A stretch of DNA of 39,042 nucleotides from Oscillospiraceae bacterium (lineage in GTDB: Bacteria > Bacillota > Clostridia > Oscillospirales > Ruminococcaceae). Under the pieces are notes generated by a model that saw only the letters and a program-made list of their open reading frames with translations, had not been told where the DNA came from and ran no database searches. The position numbers and the translations under genes were made by a program. Below, one piece after another: positions 16,727-24,769 of this stretch. Within the stretch, counting starts at the first letter, position 1, and every line of letters starts with the position of its first letter. The stretch is from positions 1 through 39,042 of the forward strand of contig JAFYSU010000038.1 of NCBI GenBank assembly GCA_017559185.1, in the 5' to 3' direction.

Positions 16727-17311
16727 ATGATGTCATGGCTTTTCGGCGGCATGATAATAATATCTGTTTTGTTTGCATCTGTCAGCGGTCACATTTCTGA
16801 GCTGTCAAACAGTGTATTAAACGAAAGCTCAAAAGCAATTCAGCTTGTGCTCACCATAAGCGGTACAATTTGCCTTTGGAGTGGTCTCATGAAAATTGCT
16901 GACCGTTCGGGATTAACTGCAGCTGTAAGCCGTATGCTTTCGCCCATAACCATGCTTTTATTTAAAAACATGGACAAAAATTCACCTGCTGCAAAAGCAA
17001 TATCAATGAATTTAACAGCAAATCTTTTGGGCTTGGGAAATGCCGCAACCCCTCTTGGAATAGCCGCCATGCGTGAAATGGAAAAAGAACTGCACGACCC
17101 TTACACTGCAAGCGACAACATGGTTACCTTCACCGTACTTAATACAGCATCACTTCAGTTGGTTCCCACCACTACCGCAATGCTTAGGCTTAATGCAGGA
17201 GCAGCAGCCCCGCTTGATATTCTGCCGTGTGTTCTTGTTTCCTCTTTAGTTTCGGTGCTATCGGGTATTTTATGCTCGCGTTTTTTAGCCGGCATGGGCA
17301 GAAAGGACTAA
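16727..17311 (+). CDS. spmA: Spore maturation protein SpmA
   Basis: A 194-residue membrane protein with a nucleoside-recognition (Gate) type core. The NLTANLLGLGNAATPLGIAAM stretch is the SpmA hallmark. In Bacillus, SpmA and SpmB are made in the developing spore and are needed for normal core dehydration and heat resistance. I place the start at ATG 16727, nine bases after GGAG (16714-16717); the upstream in-frame ATG at 16712 overlaps that site. spmB follows after only three bases, so they are cotranscribed. A vegetative promoter is not obvious upstream, which fits sporulation-sigma control, but I could not fix a sigma-E or sigma-G site by eye. Confidence 0.92.
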   Translation: MMSWLFGGMIIISVLFASVSGHISELSNSVLNESSKAIQLVLTISGTICLWSGLMKIADRSGLTAAVSRMLSPITMLLFKNMDKNSPAAKAISMNLTANLLGLGNAATPLGIAAMREMEKELHDPYTASDNMVTFTVLNTASLQLVPTTTAMLRLNAGAAAPLDILPCVLVSSLVSVLSGILCSRFLAGMGRKD

Positions 17312-17314
17312 AAC

Positions 17315-17836
17315 ATGATTTCAGCAGGCGATTTTATTATACCGTTTATTATGCTGTGCATTGTACTGCACGGGCTTTGGAATGATGTTGACATTTTTGA
17401 GCTTTTTATTGAAGGAGCAGCTGAGGGACTTTCCGTTATAGTGGATATCTTACCATCACTGATTGCTTTACTGACCGCAGTGGGAATGTTCAAGGCAAGC
17501 GGTGCACTTGACCTTTTTGCATTCGCTGCAAAACCGCTTGCCGACATGGTACATCTTCCCGTCGAGCTTCTTCCTCTTGCAATACTGCGGCCTGTTTCCG
17601 GCAGCGGGGCACTTGCAATTTTCCAAGACATACTCAGCACATACGGACCCGACAGCTACATCGGCAGAGTTGCCAGCGTACTGGAGGGTTCAAGCGAAAC
17701 CACCTTCTACACAATTGCCGTTTACTTTGGTGCAACAAAAGTAAGCAACACCCGCCATGCACTTCCATCATCTTTATGTGCCGATATTGCAGGTTTTGTT
17801 ATGAGCGGAATAACCGTAAGCCTGCTTATGCAATAA
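17315..17836 (+). CDS. spmB: Spore maturation protein SpmB
   Basis: A 173-residue membrane protein, partner of SpmA. The LRPVSGSGALAIFQDIL and GSSETTFYTIAVYFGATKVSNTRHALPSSL segments are diagnostic of SpmB and its Gate domain. Together the pair acts late in spore formation to lower core water. AAAGGA lies before the ATG, three bases after the spmA stop. The transcript would end at the bidirectional hairpin at 17984. With spmA it is the best evidence here that the organism forms endospores. Confidence 0.93.
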   Translation: MISAGDFIIPFIMLCIVLHGLWNDVDIFELFIEGAAEGLSVIVDILPSLIALLTAVGMFKASGALDLFAFAAKPLADMVHLPVELLPLAILRPVSGSGALAIFQDILSTYGPDSYIGRVASVLEGSSETTFYTIAVYFGATKVSNTRHALPSSLCADIAGFVMSGITVSLLMQ

Positions 17837-17983
17837 CCATCATTTTACAAAATAAGTATTATTTTTACAATTTTTACCTTATTATAGCATTCGACCATTC
17901 CAAAATCAACCATTATTTTACAAAACATGTAAATTTTGTATGTTATTCATCCGCATACAGCTTTATTTTAATTTACATAAGCA

Positions 17984-18023
17984 AAAAACCACAGCTCGTT
18001 AAATTAGCGAGCTGTGGTTTTTA
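17984..18023. terminator. Bidirectional terminator between spmB and the EF-G-like gene
   Basis: A perfect 15-bp stem whose left arm is AAAAACCACAGCTCG (17984-17998), with A and T runs on both sides, between two convergent genes. Confidence 0.8.
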
Positions 18024-18039
18024 TTAGTTATTTAAGCAA

Positions 18040-20109
18040 TTAATCTTCGGAGTTAAGCTGTTTTGCTTCTTCGATAACTTTGCTTTCCAACATATTTGGC
18101 AGCTGTTCATAGCGTTCAAATGCCAGTGTGAAGTAGCCTCTGCCCTGAGTAACGGAACGCATCAAGGTTGCAAAATCATGCATTTCGCTCATTGGAACTT
18201 CTGCAACAATTTCCTGCATACCGTCATCCAGTGGGTTCATACCCAATACTCTGCCGCGGCGTTTGTTAAGTTCACCCATTACATCACCGGTGTTAGCATC
18301 GGTGCAGTAAACTTTAAGCGAACCAATAGGCTCCAGAATAACCGGAGAAGCTGTTGGCATACCTGCTTTGTAAGCCAGAGCTGCAGCCATCTTGAACGCC
18401 ATTTCAGAGGAGTCAACAGGATGGTAAGAACCGTCCACCAGTGTAGCTTTAAGACCAACTACAGGATAACCTGCAAGCGGACCGCGTTTAATGCATTCCT
18501 GCAGACCTTTTTCAACTGCTGGGAAGAAGTTCTTAGGAACAGCACCGCCGAATACTTTTTCGGCAAATTCCATGGAGTCGCTGTCACATGGTTCAAATTC
18601 AATCCAAACATCACCAAACTGACCATGACCACCGGATTGTTTCTTATGACGACCCTGTACTTTAACTTTTTTACGGATAGTTTCTCTGTAAGCAACGCGT
18701 GGCTGTTCAAGTTCAACATCCACACCAAATTTGCTCTTAAGACGGGAAACAATAATATCCAAATGCTGTTCACCCAAACCGCCCAGAACCTGCTGATGTG
18801 TTTCTTTGTTGGTTTCAAAGGTAACAGTTGGGTCTTCTTCCATCAAGCGCTGAATGCCCTGTGCAATCTTACTTTCATCACCTTTGTTTTTAGGCTTAAC
18901 TGCCATGTGCAGGCAAGCAGCAGGGAATTTTGTAGGTGTCAGGGAAACCACTCTTGCGGAATCGCACAGTGTATCGCCTGTAACTGTTTCGGCAAGCTTG
19001 GTAATGCAGCCGATGTCGCCTGCGCCTATGTAATCAGCATCATCCTGTTTTTTGCCCTGTGTAAACAAAATTTTACCCAGTTTTTCAGACTGACCGGTTC
19101 TTGCATTTATTGGAGCTGTACCGCCCGACAGTTTACCTGCAACCACTTTAACATAGCTGAGTTTACCAACGAATGGGTCAGCAACAGTTTTGAATATATA
19201 AGCTGCCAGAGGCGCATTTTCGTCGCAGTGAATTTCAACTGGTTTGTCAGCAGCATCTTTGCCTGTTTCTTTGCCGTTTTGTGCTGGAGACGGCAAAATG
19301 TTCACGATAACATCGGACAAGAGTGTAACGCCTGCCATTGTAATTGTGGAACCGCAAACTACAGGCAGCAAGCTGCCTGCTGCAACACCGTTGGTAAGAC
19401 CCTGTAAAAATTCTTCACGTGTGAATTTTTCACCGGAGAAGAATTTGTCCATCAGGTTTTCGTCAGTTTCTGCGATAGCTTCATTAAGAGCATCTACATA
19501 TTCGCTTACATCGAAATCAGGCATATCAACTTCGGTTGCCTGACCTTTTTCATCGTAGGTGTAAGCTTTCATATCTATAAGGTTAACGTAGCATTTAACT
19601 TCGTTATTTTCGGTATATGGTACGATAATCGGGCAAACGGAATTGCCGAAATTATCTTTAAGGCTTGCAACTGCCTTATCAAAATCAGCTGGATCTGTAT
19701 CCAGTTTGGAAACAAAGAAAACGATGGATTTTTTCTGCTGTTTTGCAAGCTTGTAAGCTTTTTCTGTGCCTACTGCACAACCGGATTTACCGGAAACGGT
19801 AATAACAACACTTTCAGCTGCACGGATACCTTCGTACAGACCTGCTTCAAAGTCAAACAGACCTGGAGTATCAATCAGATTTATTTTTGTATCTTTCCAT
19901 TCAAATGGTGCAACTGCCGAAGATACGGAAACTTTTCTTTTAATTTCTTCAGGGTCAAAGTCACAAACAGTATTGCCTTCAGCAACACGACCGAGTCTGG
20001 ATGTCGCATTTGCGGTATACAGCATTGCTTCCGCCAAAGAGGTTTTACCGGAGCCGCCGTGACCTGCCAAAGCGACATTTCTTATTTTACTTGCGAGATA
20101 TTGTCTCAT
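18040..20109 (-). CDS. EF-G-like translational GTPase (EF-G2 family)
   Basis: A 689-residue protein with the full five-domain EF-G layout, but divergent GTPase motifs. The P-loop reads GHGGSGKTS (16-24) instead of the AHIDAGKT of true EF-G, switch II is DTPG (80-83), and the base-specificity motif is SKLD (134-137) instead of NKxD. These features place it in the EF-G-like family that coexists with canonical fusA; members studied in other bacteria bind ribosomes or GTP but their task is not settled. It is monocistronic, with an extended -10 promoter upstream and a shared terminator downstream, and is not next to ribosomal protein genes as fusA usually is. GGGAG precedes the ATG. Confidence 0.88.
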   Translation of the reverse strand: MRQYLASKIRNVALAGHGGSGKTSLAEAMLYTANATSRLGRVAEGNTVCDFDPEEIKRKVSVSSAVAPFEWKDTKINLIDTPGLFDFEAGLYEGIRAAESVVITVSGKSGCAVGTEKAYKLAKQQKKSIVFFVSKLDTDPADFDKAVASLKDNFGNSVCPIIVPYTENNEVKCYVNLIDMKAYTYDEKGQATEVDMPDFDVSEYVDALNEAIAETDENLMDKFFSGEKFTREEFLQGLTNGVAAGSLLPVVCGSTITMAGVTLLSDVIVNILPSPAQNGKETGKDAADKPVEIHCDENAPLAAYIFKTVADPFVGKLSYVKVVAGKLSGGTAPINARTGQSEKLGKILFTQGKKQDDADYIGAGDIGCITKLAETVTGDTLCDSARVVSLTPTKFPAACLHMAVKPKNKGDESKIAQGIQRLMEEDPTVTFETNKETHQQVLGGLGEQHLDIIVSRLKSKFGVDVELEQPRVAYRETIRKKVKVQGRHKKQSGGHGQFGDVWIEFEPCDSDSMEFAEKVFGGAVPKNFFPAVEKGLQECIKRGPLAGYPVVGLKATLVDGSYHPVDSSEMAFKMAAALAYKAGMPTASPVILEPIGSLKVYCTDANTGDVMGELNKRRGRVLGMNPLDDGMQEIVAEVPMSEMHDFATLMRSVTQGRGYFTLAFERYEQLPNMLESKVIEEAKQLNSED

Positions 20110-20207
20110 CCTGCATCTCTCCCTTCAAATTCGCCTGCCTATTTTGCAGGCACAAGAGCAACGGACGGCGGTTTTTGAAAACTATTTCCGCAAACGCCCT
20201 GATGTTA

Positions 20208-20235
20208 ATTATAACAAATATTTCACAAAAATCAA
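20208..20235 (-). promoter_or_regulatory. Promoter for the EF-G-like gene
   Basis: On the minus strand TTGATT (plus 20230-20235), 16 bases, then TGTTATAAT, a perfect extended -10 (TATAAT at plus 20208-20213). Confidence 0.6.
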
Positions 20236-20430
20236 GTTATTTATAGATACTTTGTCCCATGCATGTATATACTTTGTTAAATATTTTTGTGCTATTTCAA
20301 CACCAACCCTGCTAAACATTCTCCTATTTATCTAATGTCTTTATTTTTATTAAGCAATTTAACTAAATATTTGGTGTGCTATTTCGTTAAATCGCACACT
20401 CTCATTTTTTGTGTTATCTGCAAAAATAAG
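20236..20430. other. Intergenic region with a hairpin
   Basis: AT-rich with no gene. It holds an imperfect hairpin, GTGTGC (20374-20379) with GCACAC (20394-20399), whose inner ATTT/AAAT pairs extend it around a CGTT loop. Its role is unknown. Confidence 0.45.
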
Positions 20431-20464
20431 AAATGTCCTCGGGGGTATTCCCCCAAGGACATTT
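20431..20464 (-). terminator. Intrinsic terminator after the class II aldolase gene
   Basis: AAATGTCCT and GGGGG (20431-20445) pair with CCCCC and AGGACATTT (20450-20464) with one mismatch. T-rich on both sides; it lies just after the aldolase stop. Confidence 0.8.
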
Positions 20465-20474
20465 TATTTTCATA

Positions 20475-21326
20475 TTATGCTTTGCCTGCAGAACCGAAGC
20501 ATTCAATTTTTTCGCACACAACTTTGCGCATGTGCTCTTTGCCTTTGCCGCAAATTTTGCGAATACAGTATTCACTTGGTTTCGCTTCAAACACTTCGTG
20601 TACACCATCGGTAAATGCCTGACGAACATCGGTATCGATATTAATTTTGTTAATACCCAGACTTACTGCTTTTTTAAGGTCGTCAAGCGGAACACCCGAA
20701 GAACCATGAAGAACAATTGGCATATCAAGCAGCTTTTTAATTTCAACAAGACGGTCAAAGTCAAGCTTTGGAACGCCTTTGTATTTTCCGTGTGCTGTAC
20801 CGATTGCAATAGCCAAGGAGTCAATACCTGTTGCTTCCACAAATGTTTTCGCTTCGGCAGGATTTGTGTAAATCGAATCTTTTTCGGAAACCGAAATCTG
20901 GTCTTCCACACCGGACAAACGGCCCAGCTCACCTTCAACGGAAACGCCTGCCGCATGTGCGATTTTAACAATTTCTCTTGTAACATCAATATTGCCCTGC
21001 AAATCGTGGTGGGAACCGTCAATCATAACGGATGTAAAACCGTTTGCAATGCAGCGAATGAGTGTTTGGTAATCGGTACCATGGTCAAGATGCAGTGCCA
21101 TTGGAACAGAGCTGTTTTTTGCAGCAACGCGAACCATTGCCACCATACATTCCAAACCTGCGTATTTAATAGCACTTTGGGATGCTGCCAAAATTACAGG
21201 CGATTTCATTTCCTCAGCCGCTTCAACGATTGCGTGAAGGTTTTCCATGTTGGAGAAATTGAATGCACCTACAGCATACATATTTTTATGAGCGTGCTGC
21301 AGTATTTCATCAGTTGTTACCAGCAT
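20475..21326 (-). CDS. fba: Class II fructose-bisphosphate aldolase family protein
   Basis: A 283-residue zinc-dependent aldolase. The class II layout is complete: catalytic Asp81 and zinc-binding His82 in HLDHG, EGELG at 131-135, the second zinc His179 in GTAHGKYKG, His207 in LHGSSG, and the phosphate-binding NIDTD at 229-233. Such enzymes split fructose 1,6-bisphosphate or tagatose and related bisphosphates; I cannot tell substrates apart from sequence alone, but the standalone, strongly promoted gene fits a glycolytic enzyme. The start follows GGAAGGGG. A near-consensus promoter sits at 21411-21439. Confidence 0.9.
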   Translation of the reverse strand: MLVTTDEILQHAHKNMYAVGAFNFSNMENLHAIVEAAEEMKSPVILAASQSAIKYAGLECMVAMVRVAAKNSSVPMALHLDHGTDYQTLIRCIANGFTSVMIDGSHHDLQGNIDVTREIVKIAHAAGVSVEGELGRLSGVEDQISVSEKDSIYTNPAEAKTFVEATGIDSLAIAIGTAHGKYKGVPKLDFDRLVEIKKLLDMPIVLHGSSGVPLDDLKKAVSLGINKINIDTDVRQAFTDGVHEVFEAKPSEYCIRKICGKGKEHMRKVVCEKIECFGSAGKA

Positions 21327-21410
21327 AATTTTACCCCTTCCTTTTCAGGCAAATTTTGTTAGACCGTACGGATAATAAATCTATTTTCCATACGCAAGCC
21401 AATTACTGTA

Positions 21411-21439
21411 ATTATATCATGCCATTGCCCTGTTTTCAA
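21411..21439 (-). promoter_or_regulatory. Promoter for the aldolase gene
   Basis: On the minus strand TTGAAA (plus 21434-21439), 17 bases, TATAAT (plus 21411-21416) with TG one base upstream: a strong extended -10 promoter just after the glycosylase stop. Confidence 0.7.
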
Positions 21440-21460
21440 CGCACTTACCCTTACAGCATA

Positions 21461-22306
21461 CTATTTTTCCATTCCCTCGAATGCCTGCGGGCAGGTTCGT
21501 GCGTAATGGAATATGTACTGTTGGGCAATTCCTGCATGCTCCATGACAAAATCGGGAACTCCATCGGGATAAAGGTATGCTGTTGCTCGCTTTATCCAAA
21601 CATCCTGCGGAAATCGGTCCATTTTTGCAAAGCCGTACAGCAGCGTGCAATCCGCTACCTTTACACCCACACCTTTTATCTTCATCAAATATGCTTGTGC
21701 ATCGTCGGAGGTCATTGCTGCAATTTTTTCAAGGTCAACCTCCCCCGAAGCAACCTTTTGCGCAGCATCGATAATATATTTTGCCCTAAAGCCTGCACGC
21801 AGCGGCGCCAAATCCTCAACACTGCACTGTGCCAAACGCTGTGCAGTGGGAAAGCTGTACCACCCCGACGGCATTTTTTCACCGAAGGTTTCGCACAGCC
21901 GCTGGATTATACCCTTTATTCGTGAAACATTGTTGTTTTGACTGATTATAAATGAAATCAGCGCCTCCCAACCGTCTTGACGCAGTACGCGTATTCCCGG
22001 AGCATAGCAAGCAGCCTTTTCCATTACAGGGTCTTTTATTAGCCTGCGGCATATTTCCTTGTAATCAGTTTGCATATCAAAATATTCGCACCAAAAGCCA
22101 AGGAAATCTTCTTCGGTTGTGTCAAAAAAGCAATAACCGTTTTCGCTTTGTTTAATTTTAAGGTAACGGTTTCCCGCCATGCCTTCGAATGTGTTTTCGT
22201 CAACCTCACGCCAACGAAAAGCCTGACCGCAGTCCAAGGTATCCTTTAAATCAAGGCAGCTAAGTCCCGTTACCGTTATATTTCCGTTTTCCTGACGGTA
22301 TTCCAT
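21461..22306 (-). CDS. 8-oxoguanine DNA glycosylase (OGG family)
   Basis: A 281-residue base-excision repair enzyme that removes oxidised guanine and nicks the backbone by beta elimination. The N-terminal TBP-like part has LDCGQAFRW (24-32), typical of OGG1 and clostridial homologues, followed by ISQNNN (121-126), a helix-hairpin-helix KGVGVKVADC (211-220) with the Schiff-base Lys216, and the catalytic Asp235 in FPQDVWI. Annotation tools often call this family DNA-3-methyladenine glycosylase, but the Lys favours a bifunctional OGG. It lies 41 bases after the HD-domain gene in the same direction, so the two may be cotranscribed. Confidence 0.88.
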   Translation of the reverse strand: MEYRQENGNITVTGLSCLDLKDTLDCGQAFRWREVDENTFEGMAGNRYLKIKQSENGYCFFDTTEEDFLGFWCEYFDMQTDYKEICRRLIKDPVMEKAACYAPGIRVLRQDGWEALISFIISQNNNVSRIKGIIQRLCETFGEKMPSGWYSFPTAQRLAQCSVEDLAPLRAGFRAKYIIDAAQKVASGEVDLEKIAAMTSDDAQAYLMKIKGVGVKVADCTLLYGFAKMDRFPQDVWIKRATAYLYPDGVPDFVMEHAGIAQQYIFHYARTCPQAFEGMEK

Positions 22307-22347
22307 TCCTTTAACTCTCCATTCAGCAAATCAACATATCTTAATTA

Positions 22348-23007
22348 TCACAAAACGCTGACATGATTTATGTCCAAATGAAATTTGTATCCTAAATAGT
22401 TAGCTGCGCGTCTGCAAAGAAGCATTCGTCCAAGAAAAATTTCAAAATATTCCATAAGCGGACAAATGTTTGTGTCAATAGCAAGCACCAACGACACATC
22501 TTTTGTGTCGGTATTTACCGTTAAATTAGACTCCTCAACCGCATAGTTTACACGGTCATGTATTCCGAATTTTAATGTGTCGCGATTGCGCACACGGCTT
22601 CTTCGTACATCGCTTTTGTCTGCCAAAATCAACGCTGCTGCAACACTGTTTACAGGTATTGCGGTTTCTTCGTCATGGTGTCCTATTGCAGCGCATATTA
22701 TACCTATCTCGTCATAGCTCATCCCTAGCTGACCCAACAACTGAAATGTCATAAGCGCACCGTTGTGTGCATGGTCCTGCCTGTTTATTACATTACCAAT
22801 ATCGTGCAGATATCCCGCTATCCAAGCAAGTTCACATTCCCTTTCGGGATATCCCATTTTTCCCAACAGCTCTGCTGCAAGATGAGCACATTTTGTAACA
22901 TGCGCAAATGCGTGCTCTGTATAACCCATGGCAAGCAGGGTTTCATCGGCACGGGATATCAGTGCACTTATTGCCTCATTGTTTTTTATATCTTCTCTGG
23001 TAATCAT
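22348..23007 (-). CDS. HD-domain phosphohydrolase-like protein
   Basis: A 219-residue protein with an HD metal-binding core: an early His in HAFAHVTKCAHLA, His-Asp in GYLHDIGNVINR, His in DHAHNGA and HH in IGHHDEE, then ADKSDVRRSRVRN, a signature I associate with an uncharacterised clostridial HD family. These proteins hydrolyse phosphate esters, often of nucleotides, but the substrate is not evident. The C-terminal third has no motif I know. The start is ATG at 23007, eight bases after AAGGAGG; a longer open frame reaches 23106 without support. It diverges from cls. Confidence 0.8.
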   Translation of the reverse strand: MITREDIKNNEAISALISRADETLLAMGYTEHAFAHVTKCAHLAAELLGKMGYPERECELAWIAGYLHDIGNVINRQDHAHNGALMTFQLLGQLGMSYDEIGIICAAIGHHDEETAIPVNSVAAALILADKSDVRRSRVRNRDTLKFGIHDRVNYAVEESNLTVNTDTKDVSLVLAIDTNICPLMEYFEIFLGRMLLCRRAANYLGYKFHLDINHVSVL

Positions 23008-23049
23008 CCTGTCAGCCTCCTTTTTCATCATAATCTTTACATGAAAAAC

Positions 23050-23079
23050 AGTATACACAATTTTCTGCGGGTTTCGCAA
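23050..23079 (-). promoter_or_regulatory. Promoter for the HD-domain gene
   Basis: On the minus strand TTGCGA (plus 23074-23079), 18 bases, TATACT (plus 23050-23055). Confidence 0.45.
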
Positions 23080-23114
23080 CCACTTTGGCATATTATAGTG
23101 ATACAAATGAAAAT

Positions 23115-23143
23115 TTGACCTTTTTGTAATGCAGTTCTATAAT
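23115..23143 (+). promoter_or_regulatory. SigA-type promoter for cls
   Basis: TTGACC (23115-23120), 17 bases, perfect TATAAT (23138-23143). Confidence 0.7.
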
Positions 23144-23181
23144 ACTTAATACTAAGTAATATTAGGAGGTGACCCTGCTAT

Positions 23182-24717
23182 ATGCTGACCATTACAAAAA
23201 AAATCGGGAAACTTATTACAAGCCGTGTGTTTATAGTGGGTGTTTCAATTCTGCTGCAGCTTTTTCTTTTAGTTTATACACTTTTGTTTTTATCTGCCGG
23301 CCGAATTTACTGTTATTATTTTTTACACATTATAAGTGCCTTAGCCGTATTGTATATAGTTTCACGACACGATAACCCTTCCTACAAGATTGCATGGATA
23401 ATACCAATCATGTTTTTACCCATTGTAGGCGGAGCTTTTTATTTCATGTTCGGCAATCGTAGAAAAACCAAGCAAATTCGCGAACGCATTGACCGCTATA
23501 ACAACGCCAAACCCGATGCAGGCATAACTGCAACAGGCTGCGAAGACATTCTTCGCGAAAGTAACCCAATGCTTGCACGACAAGCCGACTACATTCGCAA
23601 TATATCGGGTTTTCCAAGCTGCTGCAACACTGCCGCAAAATATTTTTCAAGCGGTGAGGAAATGTACGCCGCCATGAAAGAGGAGCTTGAAAAAGCCGAA
23701 AAATTCATACTGATGGAATACTTCATCATCACCCCGGGTGAAATGTGGAACAGCTTGCTTGAAATACTTGAACGCAAAGCCAACCAAGGTGTTCATGTAC
23801 TTTTGATGTACGATGACATGGGCTGTCTTACCACATTCCCAAACAAATACAATGAATTTCTGCGAAAGAAAGGCATTATGGCATCTGCTTTTAACCCTTT
23901 TCGCCCGCGTCTTAATGTTTTAATGAACAACCGCGACCACCGCAAAATATGTGTAATCGACGGAAATGTCGGTTTTACAGGTGGCATAAACCTTGCCGAT
24001 GAATACATCAACAAAATAGACCGCTTTGGACACTGGAAAGACACAGGCGTTATGCTTAAAGGGGATGCCGTTTGGAATCTTACCTATATGTTCCTGCACC
24101 TTTGGGATTTTGGAAATAATCCGCATCAGCTGTATGACCAGTGCAAACCTACAAAATCTTATCCAAGCGACGGCTTTATCCAGCCTTTCGGGGACAGTCC
24201 TTTAGACAATGTAAATGTTGCCGAAACAGCTTATATGCAAATAATTAACCACGCCAAAAATTATGTTTACATTACCACCCCGTATCTTATTCTTGACAAC
24301 GAAATGCTTACAGCACTAATCAACGCTGCACAAAGCGGTGTTGATGTAAGAATAATTACACCAAAAATCCCCGACAAATGGTATGTTCATTCGGTTACTC
24401 GTTCGTTTTACCAGCCGCTGCTTGAGGGTGGTGTTAAAATTTACGAATACACCCCCGGATTTATACATTCAAAAATGTTTGTGTGTGATGACGAGGTTGC
24501 TCTTGTAGGTACAGCCAACATGGATTTCCGCAGCTTTTACCTTCACTTTGAGTGCGGTGTTTCATTTTACAATTCGTCCATTGTACACGATGTATACAAC
24601 GACATCCTTGATACTATTGAAAAAAGTGAAGAATACACCCTTGAGCACTGCCGCTCGGTTGGAGTAGTCCGCCAAATGGGCAGAATGATGTTAAAGGTGT
24701 TCGCACCGCTTATGTAA
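23182..24717 (+). CDS. cls: Cardiolipin synthase
   Basis: A 511-residue membrane-bound phospholipase D superfamily enzyme that joins two phosphatidylglycerols to form cardiolipin and glycerol. Two hydrophobic segments (about 15-40 and 45-90) precede two HKD motifs: His253-x-Lys255-x4-Asp260, followed by the usual GGINLADE, and His429-x-Lys431-x4-Asp436, followed by GTANMDFRS. Length and layout match Firmicute Cls. AGGAGGTGA lies ten bases before the ATG. It is monocistronic, with its own promoter and a strong terminator shared with the convergent foldase gene. Confidence 0.95.
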   Translation: MLTITKKIGKLITSRVFIVGVSILLQLFLLVYTLLFLSAGRIYCYYFLHIISALAVLYIVSRHDNPSYKIAWIIPIMFLPIVGGAFYFMFGNRRKTKQIRERIDRYNNAKPDAGITATGCEDILRESNPMLARQADYIRNISGFPSCCNTAAKYFSSGEEMYAAMKEELEKAEKFILMEYFIITPGEMWNSLLEILERKANQGVHVLLMYDDMGCLTTFPNKYNEFLRKKGIMASAFNPFRPRLNVLMNNRDHRKICVIDGNVGFTGGINLADEYINKIDRFGHWKDTGVMLKGDAVWNLTYMFLHLWDFGNNPHQLYDQCKPTKSYPSDGFIQPFGDSPLDNVNVAETAYMQIINHAKNYVYITTPYLILDNEMLTALINAAQSGVDVRIITPKIPDKWYVHSVTRSFYQPLLEGGVKIYEYTPGFIHSKMFVCDDEVALVGTANMDFRSFYLHFECGVSFYNSSIVHDVYNDILDTIEKSEEYTLEHCRSVGVVRQMGRMMLKVFAPLM

Positions 24718-24728
24718 CTTTATAACAC

Positions 24729-24759
24729 AAAAACGGAGAGGAAATCCTCTCCGTTTTTT
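24729..24759. terminator. Bidirectional terminator between cls and the foldase gene
   Basis: A 13-bp stem (AAAAACGGAGAGG at 24729-24741 with 24746-24758) and 4-base loop; T run on the plus strand and a shorter one on the minus strand. Confidence 0.8.
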
Positions 24760-24769
24760 ATTTTGAAAA

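Noticed and set aside
18178..19407. A 409-residue frame antisense to the EF-G-like gene
   Set aside because: A shadow of codon bias in a real gene; no domain and no start signal.
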